DNA from: Calothrix sp. PCC 7507
Lineage (GTDB): Bacteria; Cyanobacteriota; Cyanobacteriia; Cyanobacteriales; Nostocaceae
DNA: 64,000 nt
Direction: 5' to 3'
Assembly (NCBI RefSeq): GCF_000316575.1
Contig: NC_019682.1
Coordinates: 1,178,001 to 1,242,000, forward strand
Shown: in pieces, positions 53,842 through 63,367 of the stretch
How positions within the stretch are numbered: position 1 is the first letter of the stretch
Layout: each line of letters opens with the position of its first letter
Made by a program: the position numbers and the translations under genes
The notes under the pieces: model-generated
Seen by the model: only the letters and a program-made list of their open reading frames with translations
Database searches by the model: none
Told to the model about the DNA's origin: nothing

Positions 53842-53973
53842 AATTAACAGTCCAGAAGGAAATCATAAATATAGTGGTTCTCTGTCTGATGCAATACGAT
53901 CAAGGGCGGGAAAACCCAGCCCCTACAGGCTTTGCAATTTAAAACTGTACCTCACTGCTCTGAAACCCGCTAT

Positions 53974-54783
53974 ATGTACAAGTCGAAAATGATATTTCCT
54001 CACCAGATTTATCGAGTAACTTCATTTGTCTTATCCATCTCTATCTTGAGTCTATTTTCATCTAACTTGACTACTGCACTAGATAAACCTTCAATATCTA
54101 GAAAAAATAGTTATTTATTTACTCAGATTGAAAGACTCAATAGTCAACAATTATCTAACTCTGCCAGGATTGCTCACAACTTTAAGGATGACGAATTATT
54201 AATAGTGGGAAACCCGACTGTACCTCGATTACCAGGAGAAAAAACACCGCAATTATTACCAATCCCTGGTGCGGAGGAAGAAGCTAAAGCTATTGCCAAG
54301 ATATTCAAAACTCAAGCGATTACGGGTAACGCTGCGACAGAAACGGCAATTTTGCGAAAAATCACTCAAGCAAAAATTATACACTTAGCAGCCCATGTTA
54401 TTGAGTTGAATAACTCGAATGCGATCGCCCTCGCTCCCTCTGATCGAGATGACGGCTGGCTCTCATCTGCAGACATCCAGAAACTGCACCTTAAAGCTGA
54501 TTTGGTGGTTTTAAGGGCTGGTAAAACAGCCTTGGGAAAAATTACTGGTGATGGGGTAATGGGGCTTTCCCGTGCTTTTATGGTGGCTGGCGCAGAAAGT
54601 GTAATTGCTTCTCTCTGGGAAGTTGATGATATGGCAATGTCATTTTTAATGACTAATTTTTATAAAAATTTAAGTAAAAATCCGGATAAGGCTGATGCAT
54701 TACGCAAAGCTATCTTGGAAACGATGAAAAAGTACCCAAATCCTGAAGATTGGGCCGGTTTTATATCGATTGGTTTGTTGTAA
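53974..54783 (+). CDS. Exported CHAT-domain protein lacking the catalytic cysteine
   Basis: 269 residues from the ATG at 53974 (other in-frame starts at 53932 and 53989). A signal-anchor segment (VTSFVLSISILSLF) precedes one CHAT domain. The His is kept (IIHLAAHVIEL, about His141), but the Cys block reads VVLRAGKTALG where the neighbour has VVLSACDTGRG, so Cys is Gly (about 183) and surrounding residues are changed too. It is probably catalytically dead. The rest of the domain (GDGVMGLSRAFMVAGAESVI) stays conserved, so it could be an inhibitor, receptor or partner of the active paralogue downstream. Confidence 0.85.
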   Translation: MYKSKMIFPHQIYRVTSFVLSISILSLFSSNLTTALDKPSISRKNSYLFTQIERLNSQQLSNSARIAHNFKDDELLIVGNPTVPRLPGEKTPQLLPIPGAEEEAKAIAKIFKTQAITGNAATETAILRKITQAKIIHLAAHVIELNNSNAIALAPSDRDDGWLSSADIQKLHLKADLVVLRAGKTALGKITGDGVMGLSRAFMVAGAESVIASLWEVDDMAMSFLMTNFYKNLSKNPDKADALRKAILETMKKYPNPEDWAGFISIGLL

Positions 54784-54797
54784 TGGAGGTTATAATC

Positions 54798-57488
54798 ATG
54801 CGTTTTTCTCAAGTTGGGCTGAGTGCCTTTATTTGTCTGTTGGCTGTTTCTTCAACTTCTTTGGGTTCTAGTTTATTAACGATATTTACTACATCACAGG
54901 TGTTGGCACAGACAGTAGATACACGTAAAACCGAAGCTGATAGATTATTTGATCAAGGTCTGGAACGTTATAAAATGGGTCAACGGGAGGGAGCATTGAA
55001 ATTATGGCAGCAAGCGCTGCAAATATACCGCAACATTAAAGACCGTAAAGCAGAGGTGATATCACTGGGAAATATGGGTCGCACATACCTTGATTTAGAT
55101 GACTATCTTCAAGCTATTGACCACTATCAACAAAGTTTAGCCATAGCACGAGAAATTAAAGACCGTCGCAGTGAGCGAGGTGCGCTAGGAAATCTCGGTA
55201 CTGCTTATTTCTCCTTAGGAAAGTATCCTCAAGCCATTGAATATCAACAGCAAAGTTTGGCTTTAGCCCGAGAAACAAAAGACCGTCAAGGTGAAATTTA
55301 TGCACTGCTAAACCTTGGCAATGCTTACGGTATATCTGGAAATTCTCTGCAAGCGATTGATTACTATCAGCAAGGTTTGGCTGCGATCCGAGAAACAAAA
55401 GACCGTGAAAGCGAGGGCAAATTACTGGGAAATCTCGGTCTTGTTTACAATAGTTTGGGGGACTATCCTCAAGCCATTGAGAAGCTTCAACAAAGTCTGG
55501 CGATCGCCAAAGAAATTAAAAACCGTCAAGATCAGTCTTATGTGCTAGGAAATCTGGGTATGACCTATCGGAAGTTGGGAGACTACCCCAAAGCGATTGA
55601 GTATCACCAGCAAAGTTTGGCTTTAGCCAGAGAAGTCAAAGATCGTAATGCTGAGAATAAATCACTGGGAAGCCTTGGTACTGTCTACAATATCTTGGGT
55701 AATTACCCGAAAGCTATTGATTATTATCAACAAAGTGTGGTTATTGCCAAAGCAATTAAAGATCGTAATAGTGAAGGTGAATCACTTGGAGGTCTCGGTA
55801 ATGTCTACACTTATTTAGGGAACTACGCTAAAGCAATCGATTACCATCAGCAAAGTTTGGTTGTCGCTAGAGAAATTAAAGACCGTGAAAGTGAGAGTAA
55901 GGCACTCAACAATCTCGGTATTGCCTACAAAGAATTGGGAAACTACCCAAAAGCAATTGAGTACCAACAACAAAGCTTGAAAATTGCCCGAGAAATTAAA
56001 GACCGTGAAGGTGAGGGAAATTCACTGAATAATTTAGGATTGTCTTTGTACAAACAAGGTAATCTTCCTTTAGCCGAGAGGAACCTATTTGAAGGCATAA
56101 AAATTAAAGAATCTCTGCGTAGTCGAGAACTAAAAGATAGCGAAAAGGTCTTAATTTTTGAAACGCAACGTGGTACTTACAACACTTTACAACAAGTGCT
56201 TACTGCTCAAAATAAAACCAATACGGCGTTAGAAATATCGGAACGCGGACGTGCAAGGGCTTTTGTCGAATTACTAGCTTCCCGCATCTCTGCTAACCCC
56301 AATTCCCAATCTCCCACATCACCAAATATTGACCAAATTAAACAAATTGCCAAGTCACAAAATACTACTCTCGTTCAATATTCGATTATTTATGATCAGT
56401 TCAAAATCGCAGAAAAACAAGAAGTTAAAGAATCAGAATTATATATTTGGGTCATTAAATCCACAGGTGAAGTCACCTTCCGTAAAGCTGATTTAAAACC
56501 ACTGTGGCAAAAAGAAAACACAACCTTAAATGACCTCGTAACCACTAGTCGGGAATCTATCGGTGCAAGGGGAACAGCTTTTCGTGGCATTAATGTAGTT
56601 TATAACCCTGATGCGCCTAAAGCTACCAATCGTCTCAAACGTCTCCACGAATTATTAATCAATCCTATCGCCGACTTACTCCCTAAAAATCCTCAAGATA
56701 GAGTTACTTTTATTCCCCAAAGTAGCTTATTTCTTGTTCCCTTCCCCGCGCTCCAAGGTGCAGATGGTAAATATTTAATTGAAAAACATACCATTCTCAC
56801 ATCCCCATCAATTCAGGTTTTAGATTTAACCCGCAAACAGAAAAAACGCATCGGTAACAAACCCATCCAGGGAAATAATATGCTGATTGTCGGCAATCCC
56901 ACTATGCCTGCTGTCTCGCCCAAAATTGGGGAAGCACCGCAACAATTAACACCATTACCCGGTGCAGAACGAGAAGCAAAAGCGATCGCTAACTTATTCA
57001 AAACCCAATCTCTCATCGGTGAGAGAGCTACGGAAACCGAAGTCACACAACGCTTATCCCAAGCTCAATTTATCCACCTAGCAACCCACGGTTTGTTTGA
57101 TAATATCCAAGGATTAAATAGTAGTATTGCCCTAGCACCAGGTAACAAAAGCGATGGGTTGCTGACTGCGGGGGAAATCCTGGATTTAAAACTGAATGCG
57201 GAATTGGTCGTATTAAGTGCTTGTGATACCGGAAGGGGAAGTATTTCTGGAGATGGGGTAATTGGTTTATCTCGCTCCCTCATTAGTGCGGGGGTTCCCA
57301 GTGTCTTAGTTTCATTGTGGTCAGTTCCAGATGCGCCAACAGCATTGTTAATGACGGAGTTCTATCAAAATATCAGTAAAAGCCCTGATAAAGCCCAAGC
57401 ACTGCGACAGGCGATGTTGACGACGATGAAACAGCATCCAAATCCTGTTGATTGGGGGGCTTTTACCTTGATTGGGGAAGCGGAGTAA
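54798..57488 (+). CDS. TPR-CHAT protein (tetratricopeptide repeats with CHAT peptidase)
   Basis: 896 residues from the ATG at 54798, nine bases after a GGAGG ribosome binding site. Signal peptide (about 1-38), then about ten TPR units of 40 residues (LGNLG..Y..LG.Y..AI.YYQQSL.IA.EIKDR), a helical linker and a C-terminal CHAT domain. The catalytic residues are present: His764 in FIHLATHGLF and Cys809 in VVLSACDTGRG. The repeats also give a 120-bp period in DNA. This architecture is typical of cyanobacterial CHAT proteases; substrates are unknown. It follows its probably inactive paralogue by 14 bp, so the two are likely co-transcribed. Confidence 0.92.
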   Translation: MRFSQVGLSAFICLLAVSSTSLGSSLLTIFTTSQVLAQTVDTRKTEADRLFDQGLERYKMGQREGALKLWQQALQIYRNIKDRKAEVISLGNMGRTYLDLDDYLQAIDHYQQSLAIAREIKDRRSERGALGNLGTAYFSLGKYPQAIEYQQQSLALARETKDRQGEIYALLNLGNAYGISGNSLQAIDYYQQGLAAIRETKDRESEGKLLGNLGLVYNSLGDYPQAIEKLQQSLAIAKEIKNRQDQSYVLGNLGMTYRKLGDYPKAIEYHQQSLALAREVKDRNAENKSLGSLGTVYNILGNYPKAIDYYQQSVVIAKAIKDRNSEGESLGGLGNVYTYLGNYAKAIDYHQQSLVVAREIKDRESESKALNNLGIAYKELGNYPKAIEYQQQSLKIAREIKDREGEGNSLNNLGLSLYKQGNLPLAERNLFEGIKIKESLRSRELKDSEKVLIFETQRGTYNTLQQVLTAQNKTNTALEISERGRARAFVELLASRISANPNSQSPTSPNIDQIKQIAKSQNTTLVQYSIIYDQFKIAEKQEVKESELYIWVIKSTGEVTFRKADLKPLWQKENTTLNDLVTTSRESIGARGTAFRGINVVYNPDAPKATNRLKRLHELLINPIADLLPKNPQDRVTFIPQSSLFLVPFPALQGADGKYLIEKHTILTSPSIQVLDLTRKQKKRIGNKPIQGNNMLIVGNPTMPAVSPKIGEAPQQLTPLPGAEREAKAIANLFKTQSLIGERATETEVTQRLSQAQFIHLATHGLFDNIQGLNSSIALAPGNKSDGLLTAGEILDLKLNAELVVLSACDTGRGSISGDGVIGLSRSLISAGVPSVLVSLWSVPDAPTALLMTEFYQNISKSPDKAQALRQAMLTTMKQHPNPVDWGAFTLIGEAE

Positions 57489-57508
57489 GTCAACAAAGAG
57501 GAAAGGGA

Positions 57509-57710
57509 GCAGGGAGCAGGGGGAGAACCTAGGCTGTTGACTTTGTACGAAATTAGCTAAAAATTATCATGCAATTTTTGTGTTTACCGTAGGGGCATCG
57601 GCACTGCCGTGCCCTGATGATAAGGTTAACTACGACGATAATTTTGTCTGATGCATTTTGGGCTAAAAACCCTCAGAATCAACAGCCTAGGTTCTCCCCC
57701 TGCGCCCTGC
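57509..57710. mobile_element. MITE-like element A with 32-bp terminal inverted repeats
   Basis: Left arm 57509-57540 and right arm 57679-57710 match at 31 of 32 positions in inverted orientation, with the inner ends reading CCTAGGCTGTTGA. The core includes ATCATGCAATTTTTGTGT and a GGCACTGCCGTGCC palindrome. A related element is at 63037-63258. Confidence 0.75.
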
Positions 57711-57825
57711 ACAAGAGCCTCTTCGGTCACTTGGGATCTTCTATTTAAGATACAAAGGTCGGGAAAACCCCGACCTTAATTGTATTGCATTCAACCGAGA
57801 ACCGCTGTATGTAACAGCATTTTTG

Positions 57826-57856
57826 CATACCCCCCACAGTCGCCAGAAGTATAAAA
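57826..57856 (+). promoter_or_regulatory. Promoter-like motif P3 (CATACCCCCC ... TATAAAA)
   Basis: CATACC at 57826-57831 and TATAAA at 57850-57855, 18 bp apart, with one extra C compared with P1 and P2. It lies 71 bp upstream of the HTH gene start. Confidence 0.55.
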
Positions 57857-57926
57857 AATTAGAAACCAGAGATAAATCATTATTCAAGATTCCATATCCC
57901 AGAGGGAATCAACAGCTGATACCGTG

Positions 57927-58538
57927 ATGTCACAAAATTTTGAGCAACCCGAAGTTAACACCCTAAGTATTGTCAAAGGTAAGTACCTAACAGCATTCCA
58001 GCGTAAACTGCTACAAAACAAACTGCAAGAGAATTTGTCTGAGTCTTATCGTCAGCGAATTAAAATTATGCTGCTGGTGGATGAAGGCAAAACCCAAACG
58101 GAAATATGCCAAATATTAGGTTGTTGTCCCGCAACTGTCAGACATTGGATGCACATTGCTCGGACTGGAATGGCGCACCAATGGCAGGATTGTCCCTTGG
58201 GTCGTCCCAAAGCAATTAATCAGGAATATCTAGAACGCTTGCAAGAACTGCTTTCCCAAAGTCCCCGCGACTATGGCTATGGGTTTAGACGCTGGACAAT
58301 TAGCTGGTTGAGAAAGCACTTAGCGAAAGAATTGGGAATTGAAGTTAGCGATCGCCACCTGAAGCGAGTCCTCAAACAGATGGGATTATCGACAATCCCC
58401 AAACCCAATCTATCTGGGAGTGAAAATACAGAGAAATCCCCAGGAACAACAATCTTAATTTCTGACCTCACTTCCGAAAATTCACTGAATCATCCCGAAT
58501 TTTTTCTTTTTCACTCAAATACATATCTAGAGATTTAG
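57927..58538 (+). CDS. Helix-turn-helix protein upstream of the peptide exporter
   Basis: 203 residues from the ATG at 57927 (GTG at 57924 gives one more). The middle carries a homeodomain-like HTH (EGKTQTEICQILGCCPATVR), then a winged-helix region (YGFRRWTISWLRKHLAKELG) as in the DNA-binding part of IS630-type transposases. There is no transposase DDE catalytic domain. Its position 6 bp before the ABC exporter suggests it regulates that unit. Function not proven. Confidence 0.7.
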   Translation: MSQNFEQPEVNTLSIVKGKYLTAFQRKLLQNKLQENLSESYRQRIKIMLLVDEGKTQTEICQILGCCPATVRHWMHIARTGMAHQWQDCPLGRPKAINQEYLERLQELLSQSPRDYGYGFRRWTISWLRKHLAKELGIEVSDRHLKRVLKQMGLSTIPKPNLSGSENTEKSPGTTILISDLTSENSLNHPEFFLFHSNTYLEI

Positions 58539-58544
58539 GATCTA

Positions 58545-61241
58545 ATGGCGCAATATTTATCAGAATCGCTGTCTTTGCAGCAATTAACTACTGCATTAGG
58601 TTATTCTTTCTCCTCAGAAGACTTGCAGCACTGCCTTAAACAAGCAAAATTTCTTACTCCCAAGGTGGGGAAATTCTGGCAAGGTACGGACGTTGAACCA
58701 GGCATTTATATTGTACTTGCAGGCAAAGTCAGATTGCTAGATGACACGGGTGAACTGATAACAACCTTAGAGGTGGGAGCATCATTTGGTGAATTTACCT
58801 TGTTTAAGGAGGCTGGTTTTAAACCTTATGCTGCAAGAGCTAGTGTAAATTTACACCTTGCATTTCTTCCCATTGAAGTGCTATCGCCATTGATAGCTAA
58901 GTATCCGCAAATTAACGAGTACTTACACACACAAGCACGAACGCGAAATTCCCTATTCGTAAAGTCGGATACCACCAACCCATCTCCCCTAATTCCTCCA
59001 CCAGCAGCACCCAAGCCAGAGAAAAAGGTAAGCAAAGCTTACTTTCCCAACCCCACACAACAGGTAGGACATTTATGGCAGCGCGTGACGAAAAGGTATC
59101 CATTTGTTGCCCAACAAAGTGCGTCCGACTGCGGAGCAGCTTGTTTAGTGATGGTATCTCGATATTGGGGAAAACACTTTAGTATCAACCGCGTCCGCGA
59201 TATTGCCAATGTCAATCGTAATGGTGCATCTCTGCGGGGATTGTCAGCAGCAGCGGAAAGTATCGGATTTAACACTAGACCAGTAAAAGCCAGTCTCGAC
59301 CAGCTAGCAAAGCAAAAACTACCTGCGATCGTTCATTGGGAGGGAAAGCATTATATTGTTGTCTATAAAATTACCAAGAAACATGTAATAGTTGCAGACC
59401 CAGCGATTGGTCAACGTACCCTAACTCATCGGGTATTTCAAGCAGATTGGACTGGATATGCACTGCTACTACAACCCACAGTTTTTTTCAAAGAAGCCAA
59501 ACAAACTAGCACTCCATTCTGGCAATTTTTTGAGTTAATCAAACCTCATAGCTTGGTGATGATGGAGGTATTTATTGCTTCCATTTTCATCCAAATATTT
59601 GGATTAATCACGCCCTTATTTACACAGTTAATTTTAGATAGAGTAGTAGTTCAACGTTCGGAATTAACTTTAACAGCAGTTGGGTTAGGATTGCTAATTT
59701 TTAGTCTGTTTCGAGTTGCCATGACTGGGTTGCGGCAATATCTTCTCGACCATACAGCAAATCGAATAGACGTTGCTTTAATTATTGGCTTTATTCGCCA
59801 TACTTTACTTCTACCCTTGAACTTTTTTGAATCTCGTTATGTCGGAGATATCATCTCTCGACTGCAAGAAAATAGGAAAATTCAACGTTTTCTCTCTGGG
59901 GAAGCATTATCTATTCTTTTAGATTTAATCACCGTATTTATCTATCTAGGATTAATGTTTTGGTACAGTTGGAAAATGGCATTATTGTCATTGGTAATTA
60001 TACCACCTTTTGCATTATTAGCACTAATTGCTACACCATTTTTACAGAAAATTTCGCGGGAAATATTTAACGCCGCAGCCAAAGAAAGCAGTTACTTGAT
60101 TGAAGTTCTTTCTGGTGTGCGAACAGTCAAGGCTACAGCAGTAGAACAGACGGTCCGATGGCATTGGGAAGAGTTATTAAATAAAGAAGTAAAAACCAAC
60201 TTTTCTGGTCAAATTATTGGCAATCGGCTACAAATATTTAGTAACACTATTGAAGCTATAATTACAACTGCTTTGCTGTGGTTTGGTGCGTGGTTAGTAA
60301 TTCAAAATCAACTTACTATTGGACAATTAGTAGCATTTAATATGTTGCTAGGAAATATTATTAGACCCTTCCAACGTTTAACAGTCTTATGGAACGAATT
60401 ACAGGAAGTCATGATTGCTGTTGAACGTATTAATGATGTCTTAGATGCGGAGGCTGAAGAAGATTTACAACATCAAGTCAGGCAATCACTACCTTCCCTT
60501 AAGGGTGAAATTTGCTTTGAAAACGTGACATTTCGCTATCATCCCGAAAGCGATGTGAATATTATTGAAAATCTCACTTTTGTAATCAAACCTGGACAAA
60601 TGGTAGCACTAGTTGGCCGTAGTGGTTCGGGTAAAACAACAATTTCTAAATTAGTTTTAGGTTTGTATTCTCCCACCGAAGGCAAAATCTTAATTGATGG
60701 ACAAGATATTAGCAGTATATCTCTACGTTCTCTACGCCAACAGATAGGAGTAGTTGACCAAGATACCTTTTTATTTGGTGGCACAATTCGAGAAAATATT
60801 AGTTTAGGATACTCCACTGCCACCTTAGAACAAATAATTGAAGCAGCACAATTAGCAGGTGCAGATGATTTTATTAAAAAGTTGCCAATGGGTTATGAAA
60901 CTCAGATTGGAGAAGGTGGGGGAATGCTATCTGGAGGACAGAGACAAAGAATAGCGATCGCTAGGGCTTTATTAAGCAATCCCAAGTTACTAATTTTAGA
61001 TGAGGCTACCTCTCATCTAGACACAGAATCAGAGAGAATAATTCAAAATAATTTCAACACAATTTTGAGAGGGAGAACTACATTAGTTATAGCTCATCGT
61101 CTCTCTACAGTCAGGAAAGCTGATTTAATTTTAGTACTAGATCAAGGTGTATTAATTGAGCAGGGAAATCATGAAGAATTAATGGTAAAAGGCGGACATT
61201 ATTATTATCTCAACCAGCAGCAGTTAGATAACGCTACATGA
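58545..61241 (+). CDS. Peptidase C39-ABC exporter with N-terminal cNMP-binding-like domain (HetC/bacteriocin exporter type)
   Basis: 898 residues. Domains in order: a cyclic-nucleotide-binding-like domain (about 30-135; GIYIVLAGKVRLLDDTGELI), a C39 peptidase domain with Cys196 (QQSASDCGAAC), His269 (WEGKHYIVVYK) and Asp285 (VIVADPAIG), an ABC transmembrane domain (about 320-600) and a nucleotide-binding domain with Walker A GRSGSGKTT, signature LSGGQRQRIAIARAL and Walker B LLILDEATSHLD. This class cleaves Gly-Gly-type leaders and exports the peptide. The same architecture as cyanobacterial HetC. An HlyD-type adaptor and a PPIase follow. Confidence 0.92.
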   Translation: MAQYLSESLSLQQLTTALGYSFSSEDLQHCLKQAKFLTPKVGKFWQGTDVEPGIYIVLAGKVRLLDDTGELITTLEVGASFGEFTLFKEAGFKPYAARASVNLHLAFLPIEVLSPLIAKYPQINEYLHTQARTRNSLFVKSDTTNPSPLIPPPAAPKPEKKVSKAYFPNPTQQVGHLWQRVTKRYPFVAQQSASDCGAACLVMVSRYWGKHFSINRVRDIANVNRNGASLRGLSAAAESIGFNTRPVKASLDQLAKQKLPAIVHWEGKHYIVVYKITKKHVIVADPAIGQRTLTHRVFQADWTGYALLLQPTVFFKEAKQTSTPFWQFFELIKPHSLVMMEVFIASIFIQIFGLITPLFTQLILDRVVVQRSELTLTAVGLGLLIFSLFRVAMTGLRQYLLDHTANRIDVALIIGFIRHTLLLPLNFFESRYVGDIISRLQENRKIQRFLSGEALSILLDLITVFIYLGLMFWYSWKMALLSLVIIPPFALLALIATPFLQKISREIFNAAAKESSYLIEVLSGVRTVKATAVEQTVRWHWEELLNKEVKTNFSGQIIGNRLQIFSNTIEAIITTALLWFGAWLVIQNQLTIGQLVAFNMLLGNIIRPFQRLTVLWNELQEVMIAVERINDVLDAEAEEDLQHQVRQSLPSLKGEICFENVTFRYHPESDVNIIENLTFVIKPGQMVALVGRSGSGKTTISKLVLGLYSPTEGKILIDGQDISSISLRSLRQQIGVVDQDTFLFGGTIRENISLGYSTATLEQIIEAAQLAGADDFIKKLPMGYETQIGEGGGMLSGGQRQRIAIARALLSNPKLLILDEATSHLDTESERIIQNNFNTILRGRTTLVIAHRLSTVRKADLILVLDQGVLIEQGNHEELMVKGGHYYYLNQQQLDNAT

Positions 61242-61321
61242 GTAAATTGCAATACCGCGAGCGAAAAAAATAAGGCAATTTCAATAAATTATAACTCCTA
61301 ATCTAAAATCCAAAATATGTT

Positions 61322-62842
61322 ATGCCTAATTCATTAAATCATTCTATGCAAATGCCATATAGAAATGACAGTATTACAACTAATATTTCTCCAGAACAAA
61401 TAAATACATTGCCTGAGGATTGGTCTGACGCAAGCAAGGAATTACTTGATAGCTTGCCCCAAGTTTGGACAAGGGGAATACTATATTTTTTATTTATTTT
61501 TGTTTCAGTCACATTACCTTGGGCAATGCTATCAAAAGTAGATGAAACTGGTACAGCTAGAGGACGACTGGAACCCAAAGGTAAAACCACCAAATTAGAT
61601 AGTGCAGTTGCAGGAACTGTGGCAGCTATTCCCGTAAAAGAAGGAGAATTAGTCAAGCCAGGGGAGCCAGTATTCATATTAGATTCAGAATTGCTCCAGG
61701 CAGAATTACGCCAGGGGAAAGATAAATTAGAAGGGCAATTTAACAGGCAATCGCAATTACATATATTAAAAAATCAGCTAGTAGTAGCTCTAGCAACTCA
61801 GCGCCAGCAAAATCAAGCCCAAGAGTTAGAAAAACAGTCAAAAATTGAACAAGCACAACAAAACTTTCTGGCTCTCAGAAATTCCTATGAAATCCAAAAA
61901 GAAGAAAAGCAAACACAAGTTAATCAAGCACAGCAAACTATTGAACAAACTCAAACGGCAAATAAGTTATTAGAAAATAGTTTAGAGAGTGCCCAAAGAG
62001 AGGTAGAACGGTACAGCAAACTTCAACAAAAAGGTGCTATAGCAGAAATTAATGTCGTTGAAAAGCAAGATATAGCCAAAGATAGACAGAAATTATACGA
62101 GCAAAGTAGGTCAGATATCAAACAAGCCCATCTACGTTTAGCAGAGCAAGAAAGCAGCTATCAGCGTACAATTCGTCAAGCCAAAGCAGAAATTGAACAA
62201 GCTTATTTGCGTTTAAAAGAACAGCAACGAAGTTATCAAACCTTAACTCATTCTGGAAAACTGGCTGTACTCAAAAGCGAGGAGCAATTAAAGAATCTAG
62301 AAACAGAAATGACAATATTACAATCAGATATTGCTCAAACTAAGAGTCAAATAAATAGCTTGCAGTTGCAATCACAGCAACGAGTGATAAAATCTCCCAT
62401 TGCAGGTAGAGTTTTTCAGCTACCAATCCAACGCCCCGGTTCTGTTGTCCAAGCTGGTACAAGAGTAGCAGAAATTGCTCCCGAAGGTTCGCCGTTAATT
62501 ATCCGCGCCCAAATGGCAACTACAGAAAGCGGTTCTTTACGCAAAGGCTTACCAGTCAAACTCAAATTTGATGCCTATCCATTTCAAGAGTATGGAATTA
62601 TTGAAGGGGAATTATTAGAGATTTCTCCTACGACATCAGAAGTCGATACGCCGAATGGAAAATTTGCTGCATATAACTTAGAAATTTTCCTGAAGAATGA
62701 TTGTATTCCTAGTAAAGATAAATGTATTCCTTTACGCCCTGGCGATACAGCAACAGCAGAAGTAATTGTGCGCCAGCGACGGATTATTGATTTTCTACTC
62801 GACCCTTTTAAAAAGTTGCAAGAGGGAGATTTGAAGCTTTAG
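61322..62842 (+). CDS. HlyD-family membrane fusion protein
   Basis: 506 residues. One transmembrane segment (about 52-72), a split biotinyl-lipoyl-like domain (VAGTVAAIPVKEGELVKPGE; IKSPIAGRVFQL), a long coiled coil (about 140-360) and a C-terminal beta-barrel-like region. It bridges the ABC exporter and an outer-membrane channel in type I-like secretion. Located 80 bp downstream of the exporter gene on the same strand. Confidence 0.9.
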   Translation: MPNSLNHSMQMPYRNDSITTNISPEQINTLPEDWSDASKELLDSLPQVWTRGILYFLFIFVSVTLPWAMLSKVDETGTARGRLEPKGKTTKLDSAVAGTVAAIPVKEGELVKPGEPVFILDSELLQAELRQGKDKLEGQFNRQSQLHILKNQLVVALATQRQQNQAQELEKQSKIEQAQQNFLALRNSYEIQKEEKQTQVNQAQQTIEQTQTANKLLENSLESAQREVERYSKLQQKGAIAEINVVEKQDIAKDRQKLYEQSRSDIKQAHLRLAEQESSYQRTIRQAKAEIEQAYLRLKEQQRSYQTLTHSGKLAVLKSEEQLKNLETEMTILQSDIAQTKSQINSLQLQSQQRVIKSPIAGRVFQLPIQRPGSVVQAGTRVAEIAPEGSPLIIRAQMATTESGSLRKGLPVKLKFDAYPFQEYGIIEGELLEISPTTSEVDTPNGKFAAYNLEIFLKNDCIPSKDKCIPLRPGDTATAEVIVRQRRIIDFLLDPFKKLQEGDLKL

Positions 62843-63367
62843 CAAATATTTGAATAGTCATCTCTCAGACGGGATATGAATTGGGTGCAGCCACTTTTGG
62901 ATGAAACATAATTATTTAGTGCCTGAAGCCTCATTATGGGAATCAGATTTGATTATTGAAAAAATCTGAGTATCTGTAAGGGAGCCACCCTTGTGAGAGG
63001 AGTGGCATTGGGCAATGCCCACCAAAATCCTGATATGGTGGACATTGCCTAGGGTGTTGACTTTGATGGAATTTCACGGTTTTTGTTCATACAACTTTTG
63101 TGTCATTGCGAGCGAAGCGAAGCAATCGCAAAGACTGGGATTGCTTCGTCGTTCCTCCTCTCTGCGAGACGCTGCGCGAACGCAATGACTACACAAATTT
63201 TGCATGAATTTTTATCATCTAAAAAGGCACAGAGTCAACAGCCTAGGCATTGTCCACCCTACTGCGTGTATTTCAAAAATCAACCTAACAAAGCTGAGAA
63301 TTTCGTATAGATAAAAATTGAAATAGCCTATTTCTGACAACTCATTGTACAACTTATAAAAAGTATC
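62843..63367. other. Intergenic region between HlyD and PPIase genes, with MITE-like element B
   Basis: A 525-bp stretch. The only structure is the inverted-repeat element at 63037-63258 with a nested CATTGCGAG...CGCAATGAC repeat. The translated frame CERSEAIA here is a repeat by-product. No convincing double-glycine precursor peptide gene was seen. Confidence 0.6.
63037..63258. mobile_element. MITE-like element B with nested repeat
   Basis: Arms 63037-63065 and 63230-63258 match 26 of 29 positions in inverted orientation (CCTAGG and TGTTGACT cores as in element A). Inside lies a second palindromic unit (about 63102-63190: CATTGCGAG ... CGCAATGAC). Shared inner sequence TTTGTGT next to the nested unit shows it is a related element carrying a different insert. 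Confidence 0.65.

Larger units (their letters stand above)
57489..57926. other. Intergenic region with an inverted-repeat element and promoter P3
   Basis: Contains a 202-bp element with 32-bp inverted ends (57509-57710), a hairpin AAGGTCGGG...CCCGACCTT (57755-57777) and the promoter motif at 57826. No gene was found. Confidence 0.6.

Noticed and set aside
55010-56040. Regular ~120-bp DNA periodicity resembling a repeat array or CRISPR
   Set aside because: It is the DNA reflection of 40-residue TPR units in the TPR-CHAT protein; no short identical repeats with unique spacers.
57927-58538. HTH protein considered as an IS630-type transposase
   Set aside because: Only the DNA-binding half is present; no DDE catalytic domain, no flanking terminal repeats, and it is in operon with the exporter.
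62901-62969. 22-codon open frame downstream of HlyD as a precursor peptide
   Set aside because: No double-glycine leader or RBS and too short; likely chance.
63083-63310. 75-codon forward open frame
   Set aside because: Its peptide (CHCERSEAIA) is the translation of a common palindromic repeat (CATTGCGAG...CGCAATGAC) and continues through a MITE-like arm; no protein signature.
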